Shown piece by piece: positions 33,477 to 45,879 of a stretch of 64,000 bases of DNA. Source of the stretch: Chelydra serpentina (taxonomy: Eukaryota > Chordata > Testudines > Chelydridae); assembly GCA_037349315.1 (NCBI GenBank), contig JBAIAC010000007.1, positions 22,152,001 through 22,216,000 of the forward strand, written 5' to 3'. Each line of letters begins with the position of its first letter. Positions within the stretch are counted from its first letter, which is position 1. A program made the position numbers and the translations under genes. Below the pieces are notes generated by a model. That model was not told where the DNA came from. It saw only the letters and a program-made list of their open reading frames with translations, and searched no databases.

Positions 33477-36086
33477 GTTCTGTTATCTCCCTTGTAAGCC
33501 ATTTTGCTGGAGCAGAGGAAGCAATGTATATAGTAAAATATAATAGGAGAAAGGATTTCCCCATACAATTTCCAGGAGGGATTTGAAGGACGAGAGGATC
33601 TTGACTTTACATATTATTTGCTGCAGAATTTTTAAATCCATATTTTTGGGGTAGCCTTTTCTCTTCCATCCACAATATCCCAGCTCTCTAATAATTTTAA
33701 GCCTAATTCAAGGGTGGCATCCAGAACTTCTGGAGCATTTAATGGGCTTTCTTGCATTCTCCATGAGAGCAAATCTAGATTTCTATATGGATGGGAACAG
33801 ATGATTGTTGTAAAAGATACAGCAAAGAAAAAAAACACAAACATCCCAGCAAACCCTATCTGTATGCATGTAATAAGTGGGGGCAGGGGGGTTGAGGTGT
33901 GTGAGGAATGGTCCGTGAGGGGAATAGGCCCTTGTGAGTAGGGCTTGGGATGTATAAACTTTCAATTTTCTTTATCTTATATGGGATTTACATGAACAAG
34001 GCCAAAGGCAGTGTTCTGCCTCTAGGTTAAAAGTTACTTAGAGTAAAATGTGACCCATCACCTAGTTAATCCATAACGAGTTAGTTCCCAGCTCCTGGTT
34101 GGGAGAGGGATGAAATGATGGTTGCAGGGAAAACATGATTTCTTATTTTAGAAATGCTGAGAGGATGTATCGGAATGGAAATGTGTGAGATGTGCAAGTG
34201 TGGATGAGGGATAATGAGTGTTCATTGGGCTATTAAGTATAGCCATGAACGTGTCAAGGCCTAACAGACTTGGTGCTATCTGTACCTTCCAACTGTTACC
34301 TCAAAGAAAGGGCTGAGACTGCTTCCATGGGGTTATCTTCTGTTTATCCCACTCTTTTTATATTTTTTGGAGCACACATTGCTTGCAGTGATGGCTGTTG
34401 TAAAAACCTTCAGTTCAAGGAGGACTTTCTAAACTGACCTAGGGTCAAGCTTGCCCAACCTCAACCAGGACTGGACCATGTTGTTGGGATCCAAGACACA
34501 TGATGCCCTGATTTGCTCAGAAAACCTCCACTTGGCCCTCTTTCTAAATTAACCCCTTTGTGCCTCACAAAGGTTTCAGAGGCGTTGGAAGGAGAAGCTA
34601 ATTTGTGGCTTCCAAACTATGACACCAGAGAACAAAATGATAGAGGGAGAACGCCACCACATCAACCAATTTGCTGCCCAATGTCGAGATCGTGGCGTCC
34701 TGAGAATGAGGTTGCCAGACTTGCTTTATCAAGCAACAGCTCCTGGCAGAGTTGCTGACTTCCCGGGGGGTGTTCGACCCCTCTCTGCCCCAGGCCCTGC
34801 CCCCACTCCACCCCTTCCACCAAACCCCCACCCCCATCCTGCCTCTTCCTGCCCCATTCTTCCCCCTCCCCACTATTTTTTTTCTGTGGGTTCTCCAGCC
34901 CCAGAGCACCCATGGAGTCGGCAACTATAGCTCCTGGTTTATTGACAGCTCACTGTTATTTTCCAAAGCATTCTTCATGAGAGCCAGAGTTTAAGTGCAC
35001 ACAGGCACCACGCTTAGCAGAAAAGAGCAATAGATCTCTCTCTCTCGCTGCCTATGTCCATACTGTGCTGCACAATCTCTCTCTCTCTTCTTTGTTCCCC
35101 ACCCTTTACTCCTTCTCTCCCATCATCTCTCGCTGCAGCATCACAGATCAGACTTCTTCATTACATTTGTTCTTTGCATTTCCTCTCTGCACCAGTTCTT
35201 TTTACAGCCTCCCACTCTCCCTCCCACATGATAACACTTCTTTCCTCCCACCCGTAAGAAGCCATTTGTGCAGAAGGTGGACGCTCTCGGCTTTGCTGCG
35301 GCACAGCCTACATTAGTCATCACACTTGTACACGAACACGTACACACACACACACGCAAAGTGTGCTTGGTCTCAGGCTAAAAAGAATCAGACACGCTCT
35401 TTTTTTCTCTGCCTCACTTTAAATCACAGCATGATTACCCACAGCTGGGAAATGGAAATACCATCTAGGCCTGAAGTCCTACATCTCCTCCCAATTGTTT
35501 CAATTCAGTAGCAATGGCCAACTGATTTGCAACAACAAAAGGCACATTTCCTACACCTGTAGTATTGTAGAGATAGCTGAGAGAAGGGGGCAGTGAATAG
35601 CTGCGCCAGACAAAGAGTAGATCCAGGGTGGAATTTTGTCTCAGATAGGCACAATTCCTGCCCTCTCATCCTTTGTTTTAGGGACGGGAGTAAATTACTT
35701 TCCCCTTTCTGGGGTGCAATTTAGTCTCCACAAGCACCCAGCCAGCTAAGCTAGGCAGTGAGTCAGGGCAGAGCCAAGCCTCCTTCCACTCCCCATCCAT
35801 TCACAGGGAAGAGTATCAAGTAACCAATCCCTGCTCTCACCTCCAGAGCCAGTCACAACCTGAGGAGCCTTTGCTCAGCCGAGCAGGGAGGTGGGGACAG
35901 AAAGCAACTTACTCTGCTCAATGTCCAGGGAAGACCCAGGGTCTTTGTGCTTTCCTGCTCTGTATTTATGAGGTCAAAACTTTTTGCATATTATAGTGAG
36001 TGGTGTTCTAGAAAGAGAATGTGTTTGTACTGGGGAGGAGGGCAACTTCGCCATAGCACTGAGCGCTTTAGGCAGAGACAAGAAAA
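33477..36086. other. No gene seen; C-rich repeat-like piece
   Basis: Unique-looking DNA. About 34755-34925 is a C-rich block ending agcacccatggagtcggcaa, which resembles part of a common turtle DNA-element (ggcgccgactcc motif, also present in the hAT at 39498). A short CT/CA-rich tract lies at 35035-35355. Confidence 0.4.
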
Positions 36087-36285
36087 GGCAGTGAGGCCTT
36101 TTGGATAGAGCACCGGACTAGGACTCAGGAGACCTGGATTCTATTCTTGGTTCTACCATTGGCTTGCTGGGTAACTTTGTGCAAGTCACAGCCCCTCTCT
36201 GTGCCTCAGTTTAATGTAAAATGGGGATGATACTGATCTGCTTTGTGAAGCTCTTTGAAATGTACTATTTATTATTGTTACAGAA
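36087..36285 (+). repeat. MIR-type SINE, near full length
   Basis: tRNA-like start (gatagagcaccggactagg; gagacctggattctattc), then the MIR core gtgcaagtcac, ctgtgcctcagttt and aaatggggatgatac, and the tail ttgtgaagctctttgaaatg. The best preserved of the MIR copies here. Confidence 0.8.
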
Positions 36286-36716
36286 AACAAAATGTGCTTC
36301 TTATGGTGATTAAAGGGGGTGCCTGGTAGATATGGTTAGGAACACTCTTTCTTGCTGTCAAACATCTCTAATCATTGCTGCAGCCATAAATGTTCAGGGA
36401 TGTTTAGCCTGGATCCCTTATGCGAGCCGGTTTGGAAAAATAAAAACCTACCTGGATCTTTCATCCCAAACCTCAGCAGAACCCAAAGTGAATTGTTTAT
36501 GAGGTTCAAGACAGTTTAGTTAACGCTTTCAATTTTCAGCTTCTTGTCTCTCTGCTGTTCCTGGCTTCAGTCAACAGCAGAAGTGCTGTAATGCCAAATA
36601 AGGATAGCAGCAATGAGAGAGAAGTTAAGCTGCAAGTAAGCAACAAACTTTTTATTGACTTGATTATCTAGAGGCAGAGTATTAAGAAGGCCGCATCCGA
36701 TCCAGCAACTGACTGA

Positions 36717-37260
36717 GGCCTGGTCTACATCTAAAACTTAGGTTGACCTAACTATGTTGCTCAGGAGTGTAAAAATCCACACCTGAGAGACCAAAGTAGT
36801 AGTAATCATTAAGCCCACTTAATCCCCAGTATAGGCACTGCTAGGTGGACAGAAGAATCCCTCTGTTGACCGACCTACTGCCTCTTGAGAGGGTGGCTGA
36901 ACTACAGTGATGAAAAACCACTTCCGTTGTTGTAGCAACTGTACACTGGCACAGCTGCAGCTATATTGTAGACATAGCCTGAGGGCTTGTCTATGCTTGA
37001 AATGCTACAGCGGCAGCTACACTGCGGTAGCGTGTCAGTGTAGACACTACCTATGTCAACAGGAGTGGTTCTCCTGTCAATGTCGGCAATCCGCCTCTCT
37101 GAGAGGCAGTAGCTAGGTCAGCAGAAGAAATTTTCCATCAACTAGCACTGTCTACACCAGGGTTAGGTTGGCTTAACTATGTTGCTCAGGGGTGTGGATT
37201 TGTCACACCGCTGAGCGACGTAGCTGGGTCAACCTAACATTTCAGTGTAGACCAGCCTGA
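36717..37260. mobile_element. Harbinger-like MITE(s), composite
   Basis: Starts ggcctggtctacatc and ends gtgtagaccagcc (inverted repeat). An internal junction at about 36970-36992 (gtagacatagcc, then gggcttgtctatgc) suggests two related elements side by side or a nested pair. There are many internal short palindromes and no coding region. Confidence 0.65.
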
Positions 37261-37282
37261 GTGAAGTGAGGTCCCACACTTA

Positions 37283-37577
37283 GGGTACGTCTATACTTAC
37301 GCGTCTGTCGAACGCGTCGGATCGATGTTCTGGGTTCGATTTATCGCGTCTTGTCAAGACGCGATAAATCGAACCAGGAAGTGCTCCGTTGTCGACGCTG
37401 GTACTCCAGCTCGACGAACGGAGTAGGCGGAGTCGACGGGGGAGCCTGCGCGCCGCGTGTGGACCCCGGGTAAGTGCTTTTTCATTCGAACTAAGGTACT
37501 GCGACTTCAGCTACGTTATTCACGTAGCTGAAGTTGCGTACCTTAGTTCGATAGGGGGGGGTAGTGTAGACCTAGCC
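37283..37577. mobile_element. Harbinger-like MITE with TTA target duplication and two strong hairpins
   Basis: 295 bp, starting gggtacgtctatac and ending gtagtgtagacctagcc, with TTA at 37280-37282 and 37578-37580. It holds a perfect 21-bp-arm palindrome (37333-37353 / 37355-37375) and a 29-bp hairpin (37487-37516 / 37522-37550). Its left end equals that of the autonomous element at 28377 for nine bases and its right end is close. Confidence 0.85.
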
Positions 37578-37628
37578 TTAGAGAAATGTCCTCAAGTTGT
37601 TTTTCTATCAATCACCGATGTAATAGTT

Positions 37629-38322
37629 CAGGGGTGGGCAAACGTTTTGGCCTGAGGGCCACATCGAGGTTGCAAAATTGTATGGAGGGCCAAGTAGGGA
37701 AGGCTGTGCTTCCCCAAATAGCCTGGCCCCATCCCCTATCCGCCCCTTCCCACCCCCTGACTGCCCCACCTCAGAATCCCTGACCCATCCAACCCCCCCG
37801 CTCCATGTCCTAACTACCCCCTCCAGAGACACCCCCCCATCCTAACCACCCGCCCCAAGATCCCACCCTCCCTGCTCCCTGTCCCCTGACTGCCCCCTCC
37901 AGATACCCCTCACCCCTAACCACGCCCCCCCAGAACCCCAAACCCTATTTAAGCTCCCCTGCCCCCTGACTGCCCCGACCCCACCCACACTTCTGCCCCC
38001 TGACAGACCCCCAGGACTCCCACGCCTATCCAACTCCCCCGTTCCCTGATCATCCCCCCAGAACCTCCGCCCCATCCAACCTCCTCCTGCTCCCTGACCG
38101 CCCGTCGGGACTCCCTTCCCCTTATCCAAACCCCGGCCCCCTTACCACACCACTCAGAGCAGCAGCCGGAGCCAGACACGCTGCTGCGCTGCCCCCCCTC
38201 GAGCGCTGTCCGTGCGGCAGCGTATTGCAGAGGGACAGTGGGGGAGGGGCCAGGGGGAGCCTCCCCGGTGAGCTCAGGGGCCGGACAGCATGGGCCCACG
38301 GGTCATCGTTTGCCCACCCCTG
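37629..38322. mobile_element. hAT-type MITE with 8-bp target duplication
   Basis: The inverted ends are caggggtgggcaaacg, identical over 16 bp (right end 38307-38322 read in reverse). The flanking duplication is taatagtt (37621-37628) and taatagtc (38323-38330), one mismatch. The 694-bp interior is C-rich and non-coding. Confidence 0.88.
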
Positions 38323-38330
38323 TAATAGTC

Positions 38331-39195
38331 CATAGATCAAAGAATCAGCGGATGGCAGCCATTAATGCCTTCCAGTATAACAACATCCCTCATCTCTGCC
38401 CATGGTTCCAATGTAGTTTAAAATGTCTGTCACGCTGTCTGGAGTGGTTCCTGATCGTGAGTGTCAACCTCAGGCCAAATTGCCAAAAAGTAGGGAAGAC
38501 CCCAAACTGGTGAATGTTCTATGACTAGATTTCATCAACCCAGTAACAAATGTGAACTCCTGAAGCACTATAACAGTCTGACCACGGAGTCACAGATATC
38601 CTGCTACCCAGGCAAGCTGGGCTTAGTGCTAGCTGGTGGCCATACACTAAAGATCACAAGAGATTCAGGTTACTGACAGCCCCAAGAGACCAGTCACTTA
38701 CCTTAGATCAGTTTGTATCTTGGGTCTCACACCACTGACAATGCTTGTAGCCATTCCTATAGTTAACTAACCAAGGATCTATTAACCAGGGAAAAGAAAT
38801 GGGAGAGTTAAAGCAGGACACACACGCACACACACTCTCCCTCTCCCCCCCCCCCCAAAGGTAACAGAGTTATAGCAATCTGTCAGCACGGAATGTCTAA
38901 CATAGGTTGACCCTGGGGATCTCTCCTTCTGTTTCTGAGTTCCAGCCCTGTAAGCATCCAAACAGTGAAGAGAGGGGAAAATTGTCATGTCAGTTATCTT
39001 TATTTCTTCCTTCCAGAAAGCAAGATGATGGGATGACCTTTCTTGCACATAGAACCTTCATGGGTGTGAGAGGGCCATTAACCAAGTCTTTGCATCTGAT
39101 AGTCCACAATGGCCCATTTAGTTTCAACAGTCCCTGATGGGCAAGGAAACCACTCTTTCTGTCTGGGTTCACAGCAGGCAATTTTACAGTTATGA
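38331..39195. other. No gene seen; short CA and poly-C tract
   Basis: A simple tract of CA, CT and C-run lies at 38818-38860. No coding region or repeat family recognised otherwise. Confidence 0.4.
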
Positions 39196-39493
39196 GGCTA
39201 TATCTACACTGGGCACCTTACAGTGGCACAAACTGTCCTGATATAGCCACTCCATTGTAAGGTAAGCAGTGTAGCCGCTCTTTGTCGGCAGGAGACAGCT
39301 CTCCTGCTGACAAAATAAAACCACCCCCAACGAGGGGTGGTAACTTTGTTGGCCAGAGAGTGTCTCCCACTGGCAAATCACTAGCCACACCAGCACTTTT
39401 CGTTGGCAAAACTTTTGTCGGGCAGGGTTGTTTTTTTCCACACCCCTGACCAACAGAAGTTTTACCCACGAAAGTGCAGTGTAGACATAGCCT
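39196..39493. mobile_element. Harbinger-like MITE
   Basis: Left end ggctatatctacactg and right end cagtgtagacatagcc are inverted repeats. Internal inverted modules are present (for example cggcaggagacagctctcct). I could not settle the target duplication. Confidence 0.65.
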
Positions 39494-39497
39494 AGAG

Positions 39498-39818
39498 CAG
39501 GGGTCTCAAACACGCGGCCCACGGGCCACATGCGGTCCGCGGAGTTATTTCCTGTGGCCCGCCATAGGCGCCGACTCCACTGGCAGCCAAGCTCCAAACA
39601 TTACTGAGTGTTTATATTTTATTAAAACCCCTCTTTGCATTACAGTTTTAAAAAAGTTAATACACTGACTTTTAATAGAATACTATATTACTCTTCATTT
39701 TTTTCATTTTTGACTATACTTTTGTATCATTGTATGAAAAGGTTTCAGTGATGTGGCCCTCGGGACAATTTACTAGTTCTCATGTGGCCCTCGTGGTGAT
39801 TTGAGTTTGAGATCCCTG
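39498..39818. mobile_element. hAT-type MITE with 8-bp target duplication
   Basis: Ends are caggggtctcaaa and tttgagatccctg (inverted). The duplication is gcctagag (39490-39497) and gcctaaag (39819-39826), one mismatch. It sits at the edge of the Harbinger-like MITE, so it is younger than that. Confidence 0.85.
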
Positions 39819-39826
39819 GCCTAAAG

Positions 39827-40124
39827 CAAAACTTACATGTCACCTTATAGCATGGGATACAGACATTACAAGTGAGATTAATGCATGCAGCAATTTACAA
39901 GCATTTTATAGCATTTAAACACAAAACACATTCTTACAAATCTAACACCTATCTTGAACAGGTGAGCTGGTCTAGTTTCCAGCTATGAATTTGTCAGTGC
40001 ACAGCTGATGCCTATAGCCTTGGCAAGAGCTGGCACCAGGACTGCCAGTGTCACCATGTCCGCATGCTGTATGGTTTATCTGTCAGACAAAAAGAAATGC
40101 CGTACGAATGGTGCGGGGGAAAGA
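39827..40124. other. No gene seen
   Basis: Unassigned DNA between the hAT element and the minisatellite. Confidence 0.45.
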
Positions 40125-40460
40125 GGATATAGGGGTGCACACAGAGCCCCTGTCATGTGGGGAGGAGACTGGGGGAACCTGATATGGGGGGCAGGGCATA
40201 GGGAACACACAGAGATCCTGGCATCGAGGAAAAGTGGGGGGAATAGGGACACACAGACCCCCTAGCAGGGGAAAATGGGGGAACCTGGTATGGGAGGAAC
40301 AGGGTGAATGGGAGGTACACAGAGCTCCTGCTATGCGAGTGAGAATAGGGGACAATGGGGCATGGGGGGAGGATGACACTAAGAACACACAAAGATCCTG
40401 GCTTGTGGATGAGGGGGGAAATGGGAGGCATACAGAGCCTCTGCCATGAATTGCAGAGGG
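40125..40460. repeat. Degenerate minisatellite, unit about 60 bp
   Basis: Five to six diverged units, each with an acacacagag-like block, a ctcctggcatg-like block and a gggggaa/gggaggc block (about 40132, 40198, 40248, 40311, 40383, 40425). Open frames on both strands here are a consequence of the repeat. Confidence 0.7.
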
Positions 40461-40999
40461 AAGAATAAAGGATGTGCTGGTATTCTGGGCAGCTTTTCAC
40501 AGAGAACATATAGCCCCCTTTTAGAGCTAGGGGGTCTCATGCTTCATTGCATCCCTCCGTTCCCCCCACAAGCTCCCCATGTGTCACTTTTGTTGACCTG
40601 TAAGACACTGGCTGATCCCTGGGAGTTTCGGGCCTTGGGGACTGGTCATTCCCCTAAGGGTGAAGGGGCAGAGGGCAGGACGCTGCTATGGCAGGAGGGT
40701 TTCAGGCTGATGTAGGGGAGCTCGGGGAAGGCAGAACTAGGCTGATACTGGTGGAGTGAGGGTCCTGACAGGCTCCTCTTCCCCCATTGGGAACCCTTCC
40801 CAAGCCTGCCCTCTTGAGCCCTATTTCCTTGCTGCCTGCTGCTGGATCCCAGCTTGTCCTTCCAGCCTGGAGTCAGGAGGGCAGAGGCCTCAGAGACTGG
40901 GGGCAGGAAGGAACCAGCACTGGTTCATAGAGTAGAGAGACCTGGCCCAGCAGGTCCAGCAGCGGAAGAGGAGGTGGCTGGCAAACATGAGTCTCACTA
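40461..40999. other. No gene seen
   Basis: Mixed composition; nothing recognised. Confidence 0.4.
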
Positions 41000-41702
41000 C
41001 GTGGCAGGATGGGAAATTCAGAGAGACACCTCACTTGACAGAAGGGCTGCTGGTCTTCATTTTCAAGGCCCTTCACAGTCAATTGCCACCCTCACTATCC
41101 TCCCTCATTCGCTATCAAGCTACCAACACTTACCTCCAATTGGGCAGTGGCGCCAGCCTCCACTGCCCACAGGGCAGCCACCTGTTCAGCTTTACCCGGG
41201 ATCACCCCTTTTTGAGGTGGCTGCCCTGGGAAATCTGTAAGGGAGCTCAGGTCACACGGCCAGCTGTTCAGTTTTATGAGCTTAAAATAATCTCAGATGT
41301 CCCATTTTTTTGTACCTCAGACATGGCAACCTGAACTTTTCAGACACCTTTATGCTGTCTCTATGCTGCCCCACATGCTTGGGAGGAGCTCCCTGTAAAC
41401 ATCCACAAAGCTGCCTCGTCATCCAACATCAAATCCCTCCTCAAAACTCTCCTTTACCACAATACCTACAAACAAAACTTGACAATGATTAGGCTGCAGG
41501 CATGCTGAGACCACTGCCTACCATGTTGACCGATATGGTCTCATTGCTTCCTTCTACCCCCCCATGTGTCTGTATTCCTCTGCTGTCTCTTGTCCTATGC
41601 TTAGATTGTAAGCTCCTTGTTCCATGTTTGTACAGCACCTAGCAGAATGCAGCCCTGGTCCATGACTGGAGCTCCTAGGCATTACGGTAATGCAAATAAT
41701 AA
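41000..41702 (+). mobile_element. L2-like LINE 3' end
   Basis: A degraded C-terminal RT region reads LGELPVNIHKAASSSNIKSL near 41380-41440. It is followed by a tail typical of L2-type LINEs of amniotes: gattgtaagctccttg, gtttgtacagcacctag and gcattacggtaatgcaaata. No intact frame. The family within L2/CR1 relatives is uncertain. Confidence 0.6.
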
Positions 41703-43151
41703 AGAGTAACAGCAAAGCACAAGAAAGCAGAACCAAGGTTAGAGGTAGAGTTCCTGCTGGGAATAAGGGAGAAGAGGAAAGCAGGGGAAAAAGCAGAGAA
41801 CTTTCTGCATGAGTATTCTGAGGTTCTCTCTCCATTTTGTTAAGGTGGACAGAAAGCAACTATTAAGGTGTCAATGTGCTAAACACAAGATCCAGACAAG
41901 GCCTCCAAGGACAAATCTTTCTTGCACTAATGACAATAGAGTTCCTTCTAAGTGGGTATTGTGCATTTGCAGTAGAAGCCTTCTTGGAGACATGTGGCTT
42001 TGTAGCACCTCTCTCCTTCTCTGCTCAGTCTGGGAAGGAGTGTTCTCCTAGAATTGGAGGTATGAGAGGGATTGCATAGTTATTTAGTCTCCTGGAGTCC
42101 AGTACAGGGTTGCTTTCTGCACTCTAACACTTGCTAGTAATTTGCCTAAACCAGGCCTCCATTTCTGCTGAGTCGGGCTTCTGGGATATTTCAGAACATA
42201 CAGAACTACGACGTGACAGGGAGTTGTTTCTTTACCTTGTAGGTCACCTCTGACATGCCAATACTCTCTAACTCAGTCACTAGATGTTTTGCAACTTGAC
42301 CAAAAAGAACATTAAAAAAACCACATCCATTAGAAACAGGATTTCATCATTATTTATTCTGCTTTATCTTTGGTAAATGAGCCCTTGCTTGAACTCAGCA
42401 GGTCTCAACATACCGCTATATAATATGACATGGGATTATCTCTTTGATAATATATTAAGACAAAGCTAACACGTAGAGAAGATTGTCCTCTTCACAGTGT
42501 GCAATGAATATTTAAAGGTATATTTAAAAAAATTAAAAAACTTAAATTACTGTAACTACTTGAATCAGATCAGTCAAAACCCTTTTGTCTGGTCATTTAT
42601 GGCTTTGCCTCTTTAGGTTTGTCCATGATAATTTTTGTTAAAGTCTAGAAATATTTAATTTTTTGATCATAATCTAGAAATACAATCCCACCAACATTTT
42701 GAATGTAATTGAGTCCTTCTCATGTATGGAAGATAGGTAATATTTTTCAAAGTGCTGTTTGCTGGACCATATTCAACTATGTGTGAGTTACTGGTAATAC
42801 CATGTCAGCAAGGTTGGGGGTGAAAGCTGTTAATGAAGCAAGCCAAAAGATACTTTTATATAATACCTGCACTCTGATCTAGTTCGATTCATTATTTTAT
42901 ATTTGATGGTCCCTTACTCGTTTGGCTATTTATTTTTCTACACAGGCTACGAATAAAGAAGCCATCATCTGTTACACGATTAAACTGTGAGATAATCAGA
43001 GTGCCAGTGTATTCAAATAGCTGGAAAAAGGATTGAAACACCAAGCTTTCAACATGAGTGAGGTGCCCATTGAATTCAAGTCCCATTCTTATAATTACAC
43101 TGTCACAAATAAAAAACTAACAATACTTAGCACTCACAATTTAAATATTTA
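41703..43151. other. No gene seen
   Basis: AT-rich sequence with short open frames only. A serpin-like string at about 43063-43090 was considered and rejected. Confidence 0.4.
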
Positions 43152-45266
43152 GATTCATAGATTCTAGGGCTGGAAGGGACCTCGAGAGGTCATCGAGTCC
43201 AGCCCCCTGCCCTCATGTCAGGACCAATTACTGTCTAGACCATCCCTGATAGACATTTACCTAACCTACTCTTAAATATCTCCACAGATGGAGATTCCAC
43301 AACCGCCCTGGGCAGTTTATTCCAATGTTTAACCACCCTGACAGTTAGGAACTTTTTCCTAATGTCCAACCTAAACCTCCCTTGCTGCAGTTTAAGCCCA
43401 TTGCTTCTTGTTCTATCCTCAGATGCTAAGATGAACACGTTTTCTCCCTCCTCATGACACCCTTTTAGATACCTGAAGACCGCTATCATGTCCCCTCTCA
43501 GTCTTCTCTTTTCCAAACTAAACAAACCCAATTCCTTCAGCCTTCCTTCATAGGTCATGTTCTCTAGATCCTTAATCATTCTTGTTGCTCTTCTCTGGAC
43601 CCTCTCCAATTTCTCCACATCTTTCTTGAAATGCGGTGCCCAGAACTGGACACAATACTCCAGTTGAGGCCTAACCAGCGCAGAGTAGAGTGGAAGAATG
43701 ACTTCTCGTGTCTTGCTCACCACACACCTGTTAGTGCAGCCCAGAATCATGTTTGCTTTTTTTGCAACAGCATCACACTGTTGACTCATATTTAGCTTGT
43801 GGTCCACTATAACCCCTAGATCCCTTTCTGCCGTACTCCTTCCTAGACAGTCTCCTCCCATTCTGTATGTGTGAAACTGATTGTTCCTACCTAAGTGGAG
43901 TACTTTGCATTTGTCCTTATTAAACTTCATCCTGTTTACCTCTGACCATTTCTCCAATTTGTCCAGATCATTTTGAATTATGACCCTATCCTCCAAAGCA
44001 GTTGCAATCCCTCCCAGTTTGGTATCACCTGCAAACTTAATAAGCGTACTTTCTATGCCAATATCCAAGTCGCTGATGAAGATATTGAACAGAGCCCGTC
44101 CCAAAACAGACCGTTGCGGAACCCCACTCGTTATACCTTTCCAGCAGGATTGGGAACCATTTATAACTACTCTCTGAGTATGGTTATCCAGCCAGTTGCG
44201 CACCCACCTTATAGTAGCCCCATCTAAGTTGTATTTCCCTAGTTTATTGATAAGAATATCATGCGAGACCGTATCAAATGCCTTACTAAAGTCTAGGTAT
44301 ACCACATCCACCGCTTCTTCCTTATCCACAAGACTCGTTATCTTATCAAAGAAAGCTATCAGATTGGTTTGACATGATTTGTTCTTTACAAATCCACGCT
44401 GGTTATTCCCTATCACCTTACCACCTTCCAAGTGTTTGCAGATGATTTCCTTAATTACTTGCTCCATTATTTTCCCTGGCACAGAAGTTAAACTAACTGG
44501 TCTGTAGTTTCCTGGGTTGTTTTTACTTCCCTTTTTATAGATGGGCACTATATTTGCCCTTTTCCAGTCTTCTGGAATCTCTCCTGTCTCCCATGATTTA
44601 CCAAAGATAATAGCTAGAGGCTCAGATACCTCCTCTATTAGCTCCTTGAGTATTCTAGGATGCATTTCATCAGGTCCTGGTGACTTGCAGGCATCTAACT
44701 TATCTAAGTGATTTTTAACTTGTTCTTTTTTTATTTTATCTTCTAAACCTTCCCCCTTCCCATTTGCATTCACTATGTTAGGCATTCCCTCAGACTTCTT
44801 GGTGAAGACCGAAACAAAGAAGTCATTAAGCATCTCTGCCATTTCCAAGTTTCCTGTTACTGTTTCTCCCTCCTCACTGAGTAGTGGGCCTACCCTGTCC
44901 TTGGTCTTCCTCTTGCTTCTAATGTATTGATAAAAAGTTTTCTTGTTTCTCTTTATTCCTGCAGCTAGTTTGAGCTCATTTTGTGCCTTTGCCTTTCTAA
45001 TCTTGCCCCTGCATTCCTGTGTTGTTTGCCTATATTCATCCTTTGTAATTTGTCCTAGTTTCCATTTTGTATATGACTCCTTTTTATTTTTTAGATCTTG
45101 CAAGATCTCGTGGTTAAGCCAAGGTGGTCTTTTGCCACATTTTCTATCTTTCCTACCCAGCGGAATAGTTTGCTTTAGATAGATCTCAAAGTGCTTCCCA
45201 AAACTGGGCAAATAGAAGTGCCCATTCAATGCAAGGATTATTTTTTGTATTTGCCTGGTCAAAAAA
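43152..45266 (-). mobile_element. CR1 LINE (2.1 kb), long open ORF2 but mutated catalytic site
   Basis: A 675-codon open frame (43235-45262, minus) covers the linker and whole reverse transcriptase of CR1 ORF2: [56 protein letters not shown], and the C-terminus [19 protein letters not shown] to CLSGMV. The endonuclease is absent, so it is 5' truncated. The active-site block reads FAGDTKLGG where CR1 has FADDTKLGG: the first Asp became Gly through a change at 44028. [13 protein letters not shown] also departs from the usual GVPQGSVLGP. The enzyme would be inactive despite the open frame. The 3' tail starts at about 43152 (attcatagattctagggc). Confidence 0.92.
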
Positions 45267-45743
45267 TTTAGTGGTCATAAAATAGTACTGGGAAAATAAT
45301 ATCCCTCTAGAAGAATATTTTTACAATAGAAACCAACTCAACCAGAATTGTAGTAAACAGCAAATGTGATCCTAGTACACATTATCATCATACGGACCAC
45401 ATCCAGAAAAACCTGGCTGACTCAGAAGTGTCTCCATATCAGTTGTGCATAACATATTTTTTCCATTAAATATAATCCTCTCTGGTCAAAGAGAAAAACT
45501 TCCTAATGGTAGTTAGGCCTTAGTGAACAATAAGTTCAGGAAGCTAGGTGGCACCAGGGGTTGTGGACAGATTTTTAACTGATTGGGTCCTGGGCTGAAA
45601 TCTTAACTAAAGTCACCAATAGAAATGAGTTTAGTGATCACATTCTAATAGTAGTTTTTAATGGACATTTATCCTCAGAATCAAAGCACTACAGGCTAGA
45701 TTGTGTACATATAACGGGCTGCACTGAAGGAATCCTTGATGCC
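45267..45743. other. No gene seen
   Basis: Unassigned DNA between the CR1 and the next MITE. Confidence 0.45.
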
Positions 45744-45746
45744 TAA

Positions 45747-45879
45747 GGGTACGTCTACGCTGAAAACAAAAAAACCAACAACTCGCGACAGCAAGTCTCA
45801 GAGCTTGGGTCAACCGACTCATGCTTGGAAGGCTCACACTATAGGGCTAAAAATAGCAGTGTAGTTGTTCCTGCTTGGG
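45747..45879. mobile_element. Harbinger-like MITE, left part
   Basis: Starts gggtacgtctacgctg after a TAA (45744-45746). It is interrupted at 45880 by a hAT element and continues at 46451 (ctggaggccagattctaag), fading out by about 46540. A right terminus was not found. Confidence 0.6.

Noticed and set aside
34755..34930. Proline-rich open frames
   Set aside because: They arise from a C-rich repeat block; reading in any frame gives Pro-rich strings.
40125..40460. CRISPR-like repeat array
   Set aside because: The units are diverged and adjacent without spacers, in a vertebrate genome; it is a minisatellite.
42940..43110. Possible serpin last-exon relic (gcccattgaattcaagtccc after an acceptor-like ctacacag)
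   Set aside because: Only about 20 bp resemble the SERPINA1-like last exon. Nothing upstream matches the HKAVL or hinge region, so chance similarity is likely.
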